Part shown: positions 6,858 through 15,271 of the stretch, piece by piece
Layout of the letters: each line of letters starts with the position of its first letter
How positions within the stretch are numbered: the first letter of the stretch is position 1
From: an uncultured Saprospiraceae bacterium
GTDB lineage: Bacteria > Bacteroidota > Bacteroidia > Chitinophagales > Saprospiraceae
Assembly: GCA_938028705.1 (NCBI GenBank)
Contig: CALIZI010000009.1
Coordinates: 1-39,262, forward strand
Direction: 5' to 3'
Length of the DNA: 39,262 bases
Program-made: the position numbers and the translations under genes
Notes under the pieces: model-generated
The model's input: the letters and a program-made list of their open reading frames with translations, nothing else
Told to the model about the DNA's origin: nothing
Database searches by the model: none

Positions 6858-8306
6858 ATGCTATTTAATTCACTAGAATATTTATTGTTTTTACCCGTAG
6901 CTTTTGCGCTATATTGGTCACTTTCTGACAAATATAAGATACAAAATGTATTATTGTTGGCATTGAGTTACTTTTTTTACTCCTGTTGGGATTGGCGTTT
7001 TTTATCTTTAATTATAATCAGCTCATTTACAGACTATTATGTAGGTCAATGGATTCACCGTTCAGAGAATAAAAATACGCGCAAACGCTTTTTGTATATT
7101 AGCTTGCTGGTCAATTTGGGTTTGCTGGGTGTTTTCAAATATTACAATTTCTTCGCTACGGAGTTCAGTGAATTACTTGGTTTTTTGGGTCTGCAAACAT
7201 CTATGGCTACGCTGAATGTCATTTTACCCGTTGGAATTAGCTTTTATACTTTTCAGACCTTGAGTTATACGATTGATATTTATCGGGGCAAATTAGAGCC
7301 AACCGATAAAATGATTGACTTTTTTGCTTATGTTGCTTTTTTTCCGCAACTCGTAGCTGGACCTATTGAACGCGCCAGAGACCTCTTGCCACAGTTTCAC
7401 GTAGCCCGAAAGTTTGACTATACAAAAAGTGTGGACGGACTTCGGCAAATGCTTTGGGGCTTTTTTAAAAAGGTGGTGATTGCTGATAATTGTGCGCCTG
7501 TGGTTGATTTTATTTTTGCGAATCATGCCGATTATGGCAGCGGAATTTTGGTTTTGGCCGTGGTTTTATTCGCGCTTCAGTTGTATGCCGATTTTTCAGG
7601 GTATTCGGATATTGCCATTGGTACGGCACGTTTGTTTGGCTTCAATCTGACACAAAATTTTGCTACGCCCTACTTTGCCTTATCTACCACTACGCTATGG
7701 CGACGCTGGCATATTACGCTCTCCACTTGGGCAAATGAATACGTTTTTCTGCCTGTATCGTCGAGTCTCAAAAGACTGAAACGCCGCGCTGTTTTGTTGG
7801 CACTGGTGATTACCTTTACCTTGATAGGGCTGTGGCATGGCGCAAACTGGACCTTTGTTTGTTTTGGATTGTGGCATGGATTGGTGGTGACATTTGAGTA
7901 CATGACACAGAAACAAAGGCGGCAATTGACTAAAAAAACGGGGCAATCATTTATGCGGTTCAGTGGTTGGCTGGCAACTATTTTGGTGTGGCTAATTGGT
8001 TGTGTATTTTTCCGTTCGGCAACAATAAGTGATGCTTTTACCTATTTCAAAAACATCTTTACATTCTCTGATAAGAAATTGTCGGGAGTCCTTGAAGCTG
8101 TTAATCTTAATATGCCTCAACTCTATATCATTATCTCTTCTATCATATTTTTATTTGTTGTGGAATGGCTCAATCGCCGCCAAAAACATGGTTTGGAGAA
8201 TACGCCTTCCAACTTTATTCTTCGATACGCCACTTATCTGCTGTTGTGTGTATTGATATTGGAGTATTTTCACGGGCAGAAAAGTTTTGTTTATTTTCAG
8301 TTTTAA
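6858..8306 (+). CDS. MBOAT O-acyltransferase (AlgI/DltB-like)
   Basis: A 482-residue multi-pass inner-membrane protein that would move an acyl group across the membrane for transfer to an extracytoplasmic glycan. Family motifs include the N-terminal FNSLEYLLFLPV, LPVGISFYTFQTLSY (residues 123-137), QLYADFSGYSDIAIG (241-255), WRRWHITLSTW (281-291) and the conserved His327 in GLWHGANWTF, with a second WHG around His340. ATG 6858 is preferred over an in-frame ATG 36 bp upstream because it gives the standard N-terminus. The nearby ACP, LnmK-like protein and SGNH protein suggest one acylation pathway. The acyl donor (CoA or ACP thioester) cannot be read from the sequence. Confidence 0.95.
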   Translation: MLFNSLEYLLFLPVAFALYWSLSDKYKIQNVLLLALSYFFYSCWDWRFLSLIIISSFTDYYVGQWIHRSENKNTRKRFLYISLLVNLGLLGVFKYYNFFATEFSELLGFLGLQTSMATLNVILPVGISFYTFQTLSYTIDIYRGKLEPTDKMIDFFAYVAFFPQLVAGPIERARDLLPQFHVARKFDYTKSVDGLRQMLWGFFKKVVIADNCAPVVDFIFANHADYGSGILVLAVVLFALQLYADFSGYSDIAIGTARLFGFNLTQNFATPYFALSTTTLWRRWHITLSTWANEYVFLPVSSSLKRLKRRAVLLALVITFTLIGLWHGANWTFVCFGLWHGLVVTFEYMTQKQRRQLTKKTGQSFMRFSGWLATILVWLIGCVFFRSATISDAFTYFKNIFTFSDKKLSGVLEAVNLNMPQLYIIISSIIFLFVVEWLNRRQKHGLENTPSNFILRYATYLLLCVLILEYFHGQKSFVYFQF

Positions 8307-8307
8307 A

Positions 8308-8393
8308 AATTCCAAATAACAAGCACCAAATTCCAAAAGTCAAAAGTCAAGATTTTCATATTTTGTGATTTGGAATTTGGTGCTTGGAATTTG
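8308..8393. repeat. Heptamer hairpin between convergent genes
   Basis: Left-arm units are AAATTCC, AAATAAC, AAGCACC, AAATTCC. The right arm, reverse complemented, reads AAATTCC, AAGCACC, AAATTCC. The arms differ by exactly one 7-bp unit. The hairpin lies between the stops of the MBOAT gene and the convergent lipoprotein gene and could act as a two-way terminator. Confidence 0.9.
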
Positions 8394-9038
8394 CTATCTT
8401 ATTTTTACTTTTACTTTCTTTGCCATTTCGTAGTAATTCTTTTTGTCGGAGGAGACCACGCATAGACTTACATCATAATCTCCATTTTTAATTTTATTTT
8501 TTGGGATAACTACTGTAAAGCCTGATTTGAGGTACTTCGGATTCTTTGCTCTTTCTGAGTATGCTCTTTGAGGTTGTCCGTAATCAGTCTTAAAAAATTG
8601 GTCGCCTATTTTTACATACACTCCTGCTGCGGCGGTTTTTCGCGGTTTGTCGATAGCCATACCTTTTATAGTTATTTTATTTTCTGTGATGCGAAACGGT
8701 TGTTTGTCTTTTGCAGCATTTTTACCGTTTATCGTTTTGATAAACGCATGTGTATTTTTTTCCGATTTTTTTAATTGGCTGATAGGTGGAAGTGCTGCGG
8801 ATTGAGGTGTATTTTGCTCTTTCAGTTTTTTTTGTGGTTTTGCTTTTTTTCGCTTTGCTTTTTGTTGATTTTTTTGTCTGCCTTGTCTGTTTTGTTTTGC
8901 TTTCCTTCGATTTTCTTTTTTCAGATGTTGTTTTCTTATTTCCGATGGCTCTTTTTGTGCAGTACCGTCATTCTGACAACCGGCAGCGAATAAGCCAAGT
9001 GTAAAAATAAGAAGCGATAAGTATAATATTTTTTTCAT
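8394..9038 (-). CDS. Probable lipoprotein with basic linker and glycan-locus module
   Basis: The N-terminus is a lipoprotein-like signal ending FAAGC (Cys23 from the ATG at 9044). The -3 position is Ala rather than the usual Leu, so lipidation is likely but not certain. A very basic Lys/Arg/Gln-rich stretch follows (about residues 36-76), then a folded C-terminal module (about 122-216) with ITIKGMAID, AAAGVYVKIG, YGQPQRAYSE and NYYEMAKK. The same module forms the C-terminus of the sulfotransferase at 18436. The gene lies between the convergent MBOAT gene and the co-directional SGNH gene. The basic region could bind an acidic or sulfated glycan, which is inference. ATG 9038 (MKK) is chosen over 9044. 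Confidence 0.75.
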   Translation of the reverse strand: MKKILYLSLLIFTLGLFAAGCQNDGTAQKEPSEIRKQHLKKENRRKAKQNRQGRQKNQQKAKRKKAKPQKKLKEQNTPQSAALPPISQLKKSEKNTHAFIKTINGKNAAKDKQPFRITENKITIKGMAIDKPRKTAAAGVYVKIGDQFFKTDYGQPQRAYSERAKNPKYLKSGFTVVIPKNKIKNGDYDVSLCVVSSDKKNYYEMAKKVKVKIR

Positions 9039-9083
9039 TATCATGATTTTTTATTTGTCACCTATATGGGTATCGTAATCCGT

Positions 9084-10073
9084 TCATCTACTTATTCTAC
9101 TTGCCTTATAAGGCGGTATTTCATTGAATGCCTGTGCCAGTCGTTCGGAAAATATTTTTGCACCTTCACGATTTAGGTGGCCTCTGTTAAAACGGTTTTC
9201 AAACTCAAAAAATTCGGGAAACTCATTGCCATCTCCCAGATAGACCCGATTTTCCAGATTATAGGTATAATATCCCGGGCTATTGGGCAAAAAGACAAAA
9301 TATAGTTCTGTATCTTTTACTTCTGCCAGTTTTTTTAATCTGTTGCATTCCTCAATAATAGCGAGGTCTTTTCGGGTCAATTCATAATTCGTATAATCTT
9401 TTATCCTTTTGGCTTTTTTCAGTGTTTTCGTATGTTTCTTTTCGTTTCTGGCATAGCCGGGAGCTTGTGGTCGTTTTTTGTGGTCTTCATTGTCCATAGC
9501 AAGGAAGCCTCTGGTTCGTATCATATCCGGCGGGGTTGTTTTTATGGACTGCTTGTAATTTGTCAATGCCCGGAGCCGGAACATGCCAAATTGATTCTCC
9601 ATAAACGACATGAGGTGGTATTTGATTTGTTGGACATTTTTATCTGCATATTTCAAACTGAATTTCAATCGCTTCCAATCGTGGTAATAGACCAAGCGTA
9701 AGGTATGCAAATTGGGTTCTCTGATTTCCAACGAATGATTGACCAACATAAATGCCCTATCCACCTCGTATTTGCCCAAAAAATGCTCCAACAAATAACT
9801 GCGTTCCATTATATTGGTAGCATCTGCGGCGATATTATAAGAGTAGGTACTCAAATCGGTATTGGCATCAAAAACAGCGGGTATCACATGTCGGTTGATG
9901 AGACTATTGCCGATGAATACGGTATTTATATTATCCGATGCTTTATCATAATAGTACATTTTGCGAAGAAATTGCTCATTACCCAGATAGTAAGGCAACA
10001 GTGACCGTACAACAAACATCAGGATGATGTAAGCCAATATGACCAAAGTAGTTTTTGTAAGAAATTTCTTCAT
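9084..10073 (-). CDS. SGNH-like protein of the MBOAT-partner type
   Basis: A 329-residue protein with one N-terminal membrane anchor (about residues 8-25) and an extracytoplasmic domain. FIGNSL contains the candidate nucleophile Ser57, and FNRGHLNREGAKIFSE near the C-terminus contains His299. Such proteins (DltD, AlgJ/AlgX and many unnamed relatives) work with MBOAT proteins as O-acyltransferases or esterases. The usual Asp of the D-x-x-H motif is Asn296 here (codon AAC on the coding strand). The gene lies 45 bp upstream of the lipoprotein gene on the same strand, likely as one transcript. Assignment rests on motifs and context. Confidence 0.75.
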   Translation of the reverse strand: MKKFLTKTTLVILAYIILMFVVRSLLPYYLGNEQFLRKMYYYDKASDNINTVFIGNSLINRHVIPAVFDANTDLSTYSYNIAADATNIMERSYLLEHFLGKYEVDRAFMLVNHSLEIREPNLHTLRLVYYHDWKRLKFSLKYADKNVQQIKYHLMSFMENQFGMFRLRALTNYKQSIKTTPPDMIRTRGFLAMDNEDHKKRPQAPGYARNEKKHTKTLKKAKRIKDYTNYELTRKDLAIIEECNRLKKLAEVKDTELYFVFLPNSPGYYTYNLENRVYLGDGNEFPEFFEFENRFNRGHLNREGAKIFSERLAQAFNEIPPYKASRISR

Positions 10074-10083
10074 AAGCGATGTA

Positions 10084-10196
10084 CCGTACAGGCGATTTCA
10101 ATCGCCATGTGTAAAGTAATTTTTATTTGTAATTTATTACAAATAAAAATTATACAAATTAAATATATCGTTTACATGGCGATTGAAATCGCCTGT
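10084..10196. repeat. Long inverted-repeat element
   Basis: The outer arms pair CGTACAGGCGATTTCAATCG (from 10084) with its reverse complement ending near 10196. Each outer arm contains its own small palindrome (GGCGAT...ATCGCC). An inner AT-rich pair, around ATTTTTATTTGTAA and TTACAAATAAAAAT, forms the tip. The arm sequence is related to that of the element at 38108-38168. It may be a MITE-like or REP-like element. It fills the gap between the SGNH gene and the membrane-protein gene. Confidence 0.85.
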
Positions 10197-10213
10197 ACGA
10201 ATGATATATAAAT

Positions 10214-11605
10214 TCAAGCAATTTCAACAGGAACATCTTTATTCCCTTTAAAATACTTCACCCCAAGTTCGATAGTGTATCCGACAAGCATCCAACCAAA
10301 AATCATAAAAGGCATAAGCCACAATAAGGTATTAAAATGAACATGAATATACGAATGCCCTCTGAAAATAATATGCCACGACAGGGGAGCTAAAAAAGCA
10401 AATAAAGTTCCGAAAATCAGGGCATACATCATGTTTTTATTATCAGGCGTGGGGATTTTCCTTTGAAAAAAGAATAATAATACAGCACTAATCAGATACA
10501 GATAAAAAACCGTTTTGTATTTGATTGTCAGTTCAGTAGCTCCTTTTTTCCAGTACAGGGCATCTTCATTGAAGTAGGTTTTCAGAATATCTATACGACT
10601 CGCCTCGGTACTTTCCTGCAATTTCTTGTTTATTTTTCGCTCTGTTTCCAATTCGCCAGATGCTCTTTTTGAATAGCTGTATTTGATATGCTCAAAGGCA
10701 GCAGCCCAACTGCCTTCCACTGTTTTTATTTGAAGTAATAATGCTGCCAAACCAAAAAGTATAGCAATACCATAAAATATACCCGCTTTGAATGTCCGGC
10801 TCACCATTTCTTTATAATTTCCTTTCAATAAACCATAAAAAACAAAAGGCGTAACAGCCATCAAGCCTTTGGTAGAAATAAATTCAAAGGATTGGAAAAG
10901 CATATTGAACAGGAACACACCCGCAACTATCAGGTAATGCTTGGTGCCGAATTTTATTTTACCCTTATAATCCAAATGCAGTAAAATACAAGGCACTAAA
11001 AATATCAGAAAAAAGGTAAAAGGAGTAAAATACAGACTGCCCCCCATAAGTGTTATGATAGGAGAGAAAGTAAAGGAAAATAACATCAAAATGGCGGCAT
11101 ATATATTGGTAATTTTATATATCCATATAATAATGAGCGACAGCACTAAGGAGAACAGCAGGGCTTTTTGGAAAAATATATAACTGAGCAATGCCTGTGG
11201 TTCGGGATTAAATACCTCATTCAGAAGGCTGTAAAAGAAAACCTGCAAAGAGACTTTGGACAAATAAATATTGAAATTGACTATTTTCTTTTTCCCCATA
11301 TACGCCTGTTTGCTGTACATAGAGCGGTCTCGCCGATAGCGTTGCTGTTGTTTTTTGGTCATTTGATTGGCCGGTTGCGGCGAAGTAACCTGAAGCAACA
11401 GCCCGATATTATTGAATAAACCATGCTGCTCGGTATAAGCCATTTTACCTATAATATAGCCATCACCGAGTGGTGTAAGTCCCTGATCGAATGGGCCTTG
11501 TGGTGCAGTACCCCAGAAATTGGTCAATTGCCCTACCATCATAATGAGGGTAGATATCAATAGTAAAATCCAATGATTTCTTGGAATATTACGTAGTAGC
11601 TCCAT
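10214..11605 (-). CDS. Multi-spanning membrane protein, glycan locus
   Basis: I do not recognise the family. The 463-residue product has about ten hydrophobic segments, starting with WILLLISTLIMMVG at residues 12-25. A long polar stretch (about 85-110, rich in Gln, Arg and Lys) follows the early motif LGDGYIIGKM, and a second polar loop lies at about 290-345. An acidic residue in the first outer loop and the overall topology recall GT-C glycosyltransferases, but no diagnostic motif is present. It is upstream of the SGNH and lipoprotein genes on the same strand, separated by the 113-bp inverted-repeat element. Candidate roles are glycan assembly or modification. Confidence 0.7.
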   Translation of the reverse strand: MELLRNIPRNHWILLLISTLIMMVGQLTNFWGTAPQGPFDQGLTPLGDGYIIGKMAYTEQHGLFNNIGLLLQVTSPQPANQMTKKQQQRYRRDRSMYSKQAYMGKKKIVNFNIYLSKVSLQVFFYSLLNEVFNPEPQALLSYIFFQKALLFSLVLSLIIIWIYKITNIYAAILMLFSFTFSPIITLMGGSLYFTPFTFFLIFLVPCILLHLDYKGKIKFGTKHYLIVAGVFLFNMLFQSFEFISTKGLMAVTPFVFYGLLKGNYKEMVSRTFKAGIFYGIAILFGLAALLLQIKTVEGSWAAAFEHIKYSYSKRASGELETERKINKKLQESTEASRIDILKTYFNEDALYWKKGATELTIKYKTVFYLYLISAVLLFFFQRKIPTPDNKNMMYALIFGTLFAFLAPLSWHIIFRGHSYIHVHFNTLLWLMPFMIFGWMLVGYTIELGVKYFKGNKDVPVEIA

Positions 11606-11666
11606 AGAATTTATTTATATCTCGTGGCTACCCGTCTAACACTATACGCATTGATAATCAATAAGT

Positions 11667-11912
11667 ACATTGTAAAATAAGTTTCTTTCATTTTTTCAGA
11701 AATGTAAAATGTAAAATAATAAATGTAAAAGTGCTTGTAGTACATAGTACATGTACAAAGTATTTTTATTTTTTTGTTGTTTAATAATTTTAAAATCAAA
11801 TAAATATGAGAAAAACAGGTTAATCCATTAATCCAGCGTCCTACATCTTTTACATTTTAAATTTATTATTTTACATTTATTTAAATTCATTAACAAACTT
11901 ATTTTACGGTGT
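11667..11912. repeat. Heptamer hairpin, ATGTAAA family
   Basis: Left arm 11667-11730 contains tandem ATGTAAA units; right arm 11847-11912 contains their inverse. Outer segments ACATTGTAAAATAAGTTT and AAACTTATTTTACGGTGT also pair. The gap 11606-12002 holds this structure, a further degenerate heptamer stretch at about 11949-11998, and no credible gene. Confidence 0.8.
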
Positions 11913-12002
11913 AATAAGTTATAAACCCATTGAAATTCAAGTTATTATGATAACTATCGACTATGGACTGTCCAACTATCGACCGGTAGCCTATCTTGTC
12001 CT

Positions 12003-12842
12003 TTAATTCAGCGAACTCAAATGTCCGTTATTTTTAGGAATATAAAAAAGGTTGCGCGAGGAAAGGGTGTATTCTTTGTCTCTCTTTGAAAATTTATAAT
12101 TCTTCATATTGTCAAGGTTGACTTTTATCATGGTATTTATATCATAATCAAAGATATATACATCGTGTGTGACTTTTAATTGTGAATAAACCGCCTCAAA
12201 ATTACTTTCATTAAACTCAATTAACATGACGGGTTGATGTTTTTTTACCATATCAATCATCCCCTCTACGGCAAAATGGTCAAAACCCTCCACATCAATT
12301 TTGATAAAAGCGGGTGCTTCATTCAATGCCAAATCATCGTACCGCTTGAGTGTAAAAGGCTTAGGCTTGATTTCTATTCTATCCAGATGATTGGCATAAT
12401 AATCCTCCACCATATCCCGCACATAACCTTCGTCAAAACTGCCGTTGTAATGAATCTCCTTACCACCTATTTCGGGTACATACAGTGTTTTGGATTCATT
12501 TTTATTGCTCAATCCAAAGTTGAATATCTCAATATTTTTATACTGCCGCTGTATATTTTTGAGGTATTTTTCGCAGAGATTGGTATTGGGTTCAAACATC
12601 AAAATTTTGTTGTCAAAACCCATCACGCGGAATCCGATAGAGGACAGCCCGATATTTGTACCCACATCCAAAAAACAACCCGCAGGTTTATTTTTGAATA
12701 ATAGTTTCAATGCCAGATAATCCTTTTCGTGCGGAAACAGGAATTTAAAATGCCTGACATTATTATAAATCATCAAATTGAGCGATGGATTCGTTTCAAT
12801 TTTTCTGACTATCGAATATTTTATTTTATGAAATAATCTCAT
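12003..12842 (-). CDS. FkbM family methyltransferase
   Basis: A SAM-dependent O-methyltransferase of the FkbM family, common in surface-glycan loci. The SAM-binding motif is FLDVGTNIGLSS, followed by the acidic strand end ILMFEPN; the family's second conserved block is AFIKIDVEGFDHFAVEGM. The chosen ATG at 12842 gives 279 residues. The open frame extends upstream to 12929, but those 29 residues repeat NYELTT and are encoded by the heptamer array, so they are probably not native. It probably methylates a sugar hydroxyl; the substrate is unknown. Confidence 0.88.
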   Translation of the reverse strand: MRLFHKIKYSIVRKIETNPSLNLMIYNNVRHFKFLFPHEKDYLALKLLFKNKPAGCFLDVGTNIGLSSIGFRVMGFDNKILMFEPNTNLCEKYLKNIQRQYKNIEIFNFGLSNKNESKTLYVPEIGGKEIHYNGSFDEGYVRDMVEDYYANHLDRIEIKPKPFTLKRYDDLALNEAPAFIKIDVEGFDHFAVEGMIDMVKKHQPVMLIEFNESNFEAVYSQLKVTHDVYIFDYDINTMIKVNLDNMKNYKFSKRDKEYTLSSRNLFYIPKNNGHLSSLN

Positions 12843-12850
12843 ATAAGATT

Positions 12851-12991
12851 GGTTGATAGTTGTCAGTTCATAGTTCATAGTTGTCAGTTCATAGTTTATT
12901 TTTATAATTAATTTATATATTTTTTTCAATTTAAATAATTACAAAAAATGAAAACTATCAACTGACAACTATGAACCATGAACGATCAACT
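12851..12991. repeat. Heptamer repeat hairpin
   Basis: Units TAGTTCA, TTGTCAG and relatives run through 12851-12897, and inverted units run through 12951-12991. The array spans the 5' extension of the FkbM frame and reaches the stop codon of the next gene (12986). It is the same unit family as the array at 6329-6445. Confidence 0.85.
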
Positions 12992-13543
12992 CGCTGACTG
13001 CTTTTCAAAAACAAATAAATTATTTAATCCCAGTTGGAATTTGCTGTGATGTATCAGTTTCATTGAGCTGCTGCCGGTAAATATATCCTCCGTTTTGCTA
13101 ATGTCGTAGCCATAATGCTCGTCCACATCCATACCGTCAATAACTTTGATAGCCATCAATACATCAAGGATTTTATCTACCTTCGGGTCGGGAACGGTGA
13201 TAATCAGCCGTCCGCCCGGTGTCAAATGTCTGTCTATATCTATAGACATTTTTTTCAAAATCTCCATAGGAATATGCTCAATGACCGCCAACATCGTGAC
13301 GGCATCAAATTTCTTATCATCTTCAAGGGCATCGGGGAAATAACCCGGTAGCAGGGTGTAATTATTGCGTTGAGTTTTTTGTTCCACATGCGGGTCAATC
13401 CCCACACCACTGCTTATTTTACTGATATTATCAAAAAGTTCTCCGCCCGAACAGCCAATATCGAGTACCCTTGCGCCTTCCCGGATAAAAGGTTCGGTCT
13501 TGCTGATTCTGACATTTTGGAGATATATATCCAGTTTTTTCAT
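12986..13543 (-). CDS. Class I SAM methyltransferase (MetW-like)
   Basis: A 185-residue SAM-dependent methyltransferase. Motif I is VLDIGCSGGE (residues 26-35), followed by the acidic residue in GVGIDPH, then FDAVTMLAVIEHIP (motif II region) and LTPGGRLIITVPDP. These are typical of the Methyltransf_11/MetW-type fold. The position between a FkbM methyltransferase and a GT2 glycosyltransferase, all on one strand, suggests a role in surface-glycan modification. It is rather short for the fold, with no substrate-binding extension, so its target cannot be predicted. Its final codons lie in a heptamer repeat. Confidence 0.85.
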   Translation of the reverse strand: MKKLDIYLQNVRISKTEPFIREGARVLDIGCSGGELFDNISKISSGVGIDPHVEQKTQRNNYTLLPGYFPDALEDDKKFDAVTMLAVIEHIPMEILKKMSIDIDRHLTPGGRLIITVPDPKVDKILDVLMAIKVIDGMDVDEHYGYDISKTEDIFTGSSSMKLIHHSKFQLGLNNLFVFEKQSAS

Positions 13544-13577
13544 TAATTTTTATTCTATACTTTGGGTAGAAGTTAAT

Positions 13578-13755
13578 TAGTTGAACAGGTAATGCAGGCT
13601 ATCAGTCCGCAGTTGTCATTTAGTGTCAACTACATTTCTGAACATGCCAATAAAATTTATATGAATTAACAATTATACATTATCAAAATATTGATAATCA
13701 TCCCGTATAGTTATCGGGATAGCCTGATTAACCAATTACCTGATTAACCGTTATA
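13578..13755. repeat. Heptamer hairpin
   Basis: CAGGTAATGCAGGCTAT (from about 13586) pairs with ATAGCCTGATTAACC and a following ACCTGATTAACC copy (to about 13755). The period is 7 on the right arm. The structure fills the gap between the GT2 gene and the MetW-like gene. Confidence 0.6.
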
Positions 13756-13762
13756 CCAAAGT

Positions 13763-14902
13763 TTATTCTATTCTTAAAATACTCACAAAGAAGCTATAAA
13801 GAATGGTTTGTACACCTATGGAAAGTGCAATGACCGAAGGAATCACCCGTCTGAGTATTTGCGAGGCTTCCAATTCACCAAAGTCGGCACCACTCCAGAT
13901 AGAGAGACTCATCACAGCCAGCACAATGCCTGTCAACACCAATAGTACGCCTATAATCAATCCTTTTTCGAGTGTAAAAAAATTGAGGAAGGACGAGAAT
14001 CTTTTACTCTGTGGTAGTAGTCCTTTTCCTACTGCATACACTTTGGTCAGCAGATAAAACATACATATTTCGTAACCTATCAGTACCATTGCCGAAGAGT
14101 ACAGCAAGGTGTTGACATCAAATACAACATTATTAAATGTGATAGGTCCTGAAATAATGAGTAAAGAAAGCACCAAGCCCAAACCCAAAATGATGAGTCC
14201 CGGCATGAGAAACAACCACTTGGGGCAGTACATCAGCAAAAAGCGAAGGTGTCGCCAACCGTCGCGCCAAGTATTGAGGTGCGGTGGGCGGCTTCTGCCG
14301 TCGGGGGCAAGTGTTGTGGGTACTTCTACGATGTCGAGATTGAGTAATGATGATTTGACAACGATTTCAGAAGCGAACTCCATGCCCGTAGTACGCAGGT
14401 CCATTTTGTTGAAGGCTTCTTTGGAAAAACCGCGTAAGCCACAGTGAAAATCACCGACAGGAATATCGAAAAACAGGCGACCTATAAATGAGAGGACCGG
14501 ATTGCCGAGATATTTGTGTAAAAAAGGCATAGCACCTTCCTGAATACCGCCTTTGAAGCGATTGCCCATGACGAGGTCGTGTCCTGCACGCAGTTTTTCG
14601 ATGAAAGGCATCAGCCCCAGAAAATCGTAGCTATCATCCGAATCACCCATGATAATATACTTACTATCAGCGGCGGAAATGGCACCGAAAAGTGCTGCAC
14701 CATAACCTCTTATGGGAATATCAATGACTTTTGCGCCGTTTCTTCGGGCAATATCCTGTGAGCCGTCGGTACTACCATTATCACCAATCAGCACTTGATA
14801 ATCAACATTGGTATCTTTTAAGCAAGTGTGTACTTTCTGGATACAAGTTTCGAGTGTCTCCGCCTCATTCAGACAAGGCATTACAACTGTTAATTCTTTC
14901 AT
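13763..14902 (-). CDS. GT2 glycosyltransferase with C-terminal membrane anchor
   Basis: A 379-residue family 2 glycosyltransferase of the polyprenyl-phosphate sugar synthase type (DPM1/GtrB/ArnC-like). The catalytic domain (about 1-225) begins LTVVMPCLNEAETL, contains LIGDNGSTDGS, the metal-binding Asp cluster GDSDDSYDF (Asp87-Asp90) and GLRGFSKEAF. Four hydrophobic segments follow (about 229-250, 262-288, 310-335, 350-375), which is typical of the GtrB-like branch. It probably transfers a sugar from a nucleotide donor to undecaprenyl phosphate. A GtrA-family flippase-like gene (24381) lies in the same locus and could be its partner. Confidence 0.93.
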   Translation of the reverse strand: MKELTVVMPCLNEAETLETCIQKVHTCLKDTNVDYQVLIGDNGSTDGSQDIARRNGAKVIDIPIRGYGAALFGAISAADSKYIIMGDSDDSYDFLGLMPFIEKLRAGHDLVMGNRFKGGIQEGAMPFLHKYLGNPVLSFIGRLFFDIPVGDFHCGLRGFSKEAFNKMDLRTTGMEFASEIVVKSSLLNLDIVEVPTTLAPDGRSRPPHLNTWRDGWRHLRFLLMYCPKWLFLMPGLIILGLGLVLSLLIISGPITFNNVVFDVNTLLYSSAMVLIGYEICMFYLLTKVYAVGKGLLPQSKRFSSFLNFFTLEKGLIIGVLLVLTGIVLAVMSLSIWSGADFGELEASQILRRVIPSVIALSIGVQTILYSFFVSILRIE

Positions 14903-14990
14903 TTTTTATTTTTATATATGGATTTGTATCGTGATTCGTTGATTCATCATTCATACGATGCTCCTCTGCTACTTTGCTTATCCGCCCTTT

Positions 14991-15175
14991 TATATTTACT
15001 ATTATGGCAATCGCATGAAAATATTTTGCTTGTTTTTTTCAACTTCAACTTCAAATAAGAATTTGCCTTCGGCAAATTAAAAAAATGAAATTGAACTTAA
15101 TTTTGCGGTTGAAGTTGAGGTTGAAGTTTTTCATAAAAAAATCAAAATATTATTTTTATGCGATTGCCATATATT
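14991..15175. repeat. Long nested inverted repeat
   Basis: Outer arms: ATGGCAATCGCATGAAAATA (from about 15004) and the inverse TATTTTTATGCGATTGCCAT (ending near 15171). Inner arms: ACTTCAACTTCAA and TTGAAGTTGAGGTTGAAGT. A small hairpin AATTTGCC/GGCAAATT with a TTCG loop lies inside at about 15059-15079. It occupies most of the 14903-15271 gap, in which no gene was seen. Confidence 0.85.
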
Positions 15176-15189
15176 TACTATTGCCCTGT

Positions 15190-15270
15190 TTTCATATTTA
15201 AATTTCAAGCACTAAATTACAAATTACAAAAATATAATGTATCTCTAAATTGTTATTTGGAATTTGGTAC
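15190..15270. repeat. Heptamer hairpin, CAAATTA family
   Basis: Units CAAGCAC, TAAATTA, CAAATTA on the left face inverse units such as ATTTGGA on the right. This is the same family as 8308-8393, 19713-19791 and 24757-24814. Confidence 0.7.
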
Positions 15271-15271
15271 T

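Noticed and set aside
11611-11799. 62-residue minus-strand ORF
   Set aside because: Encoded by AT-rich heptamer-repeat DNA; composition is dominated by Ile, Tyr and Lys, with no motif.
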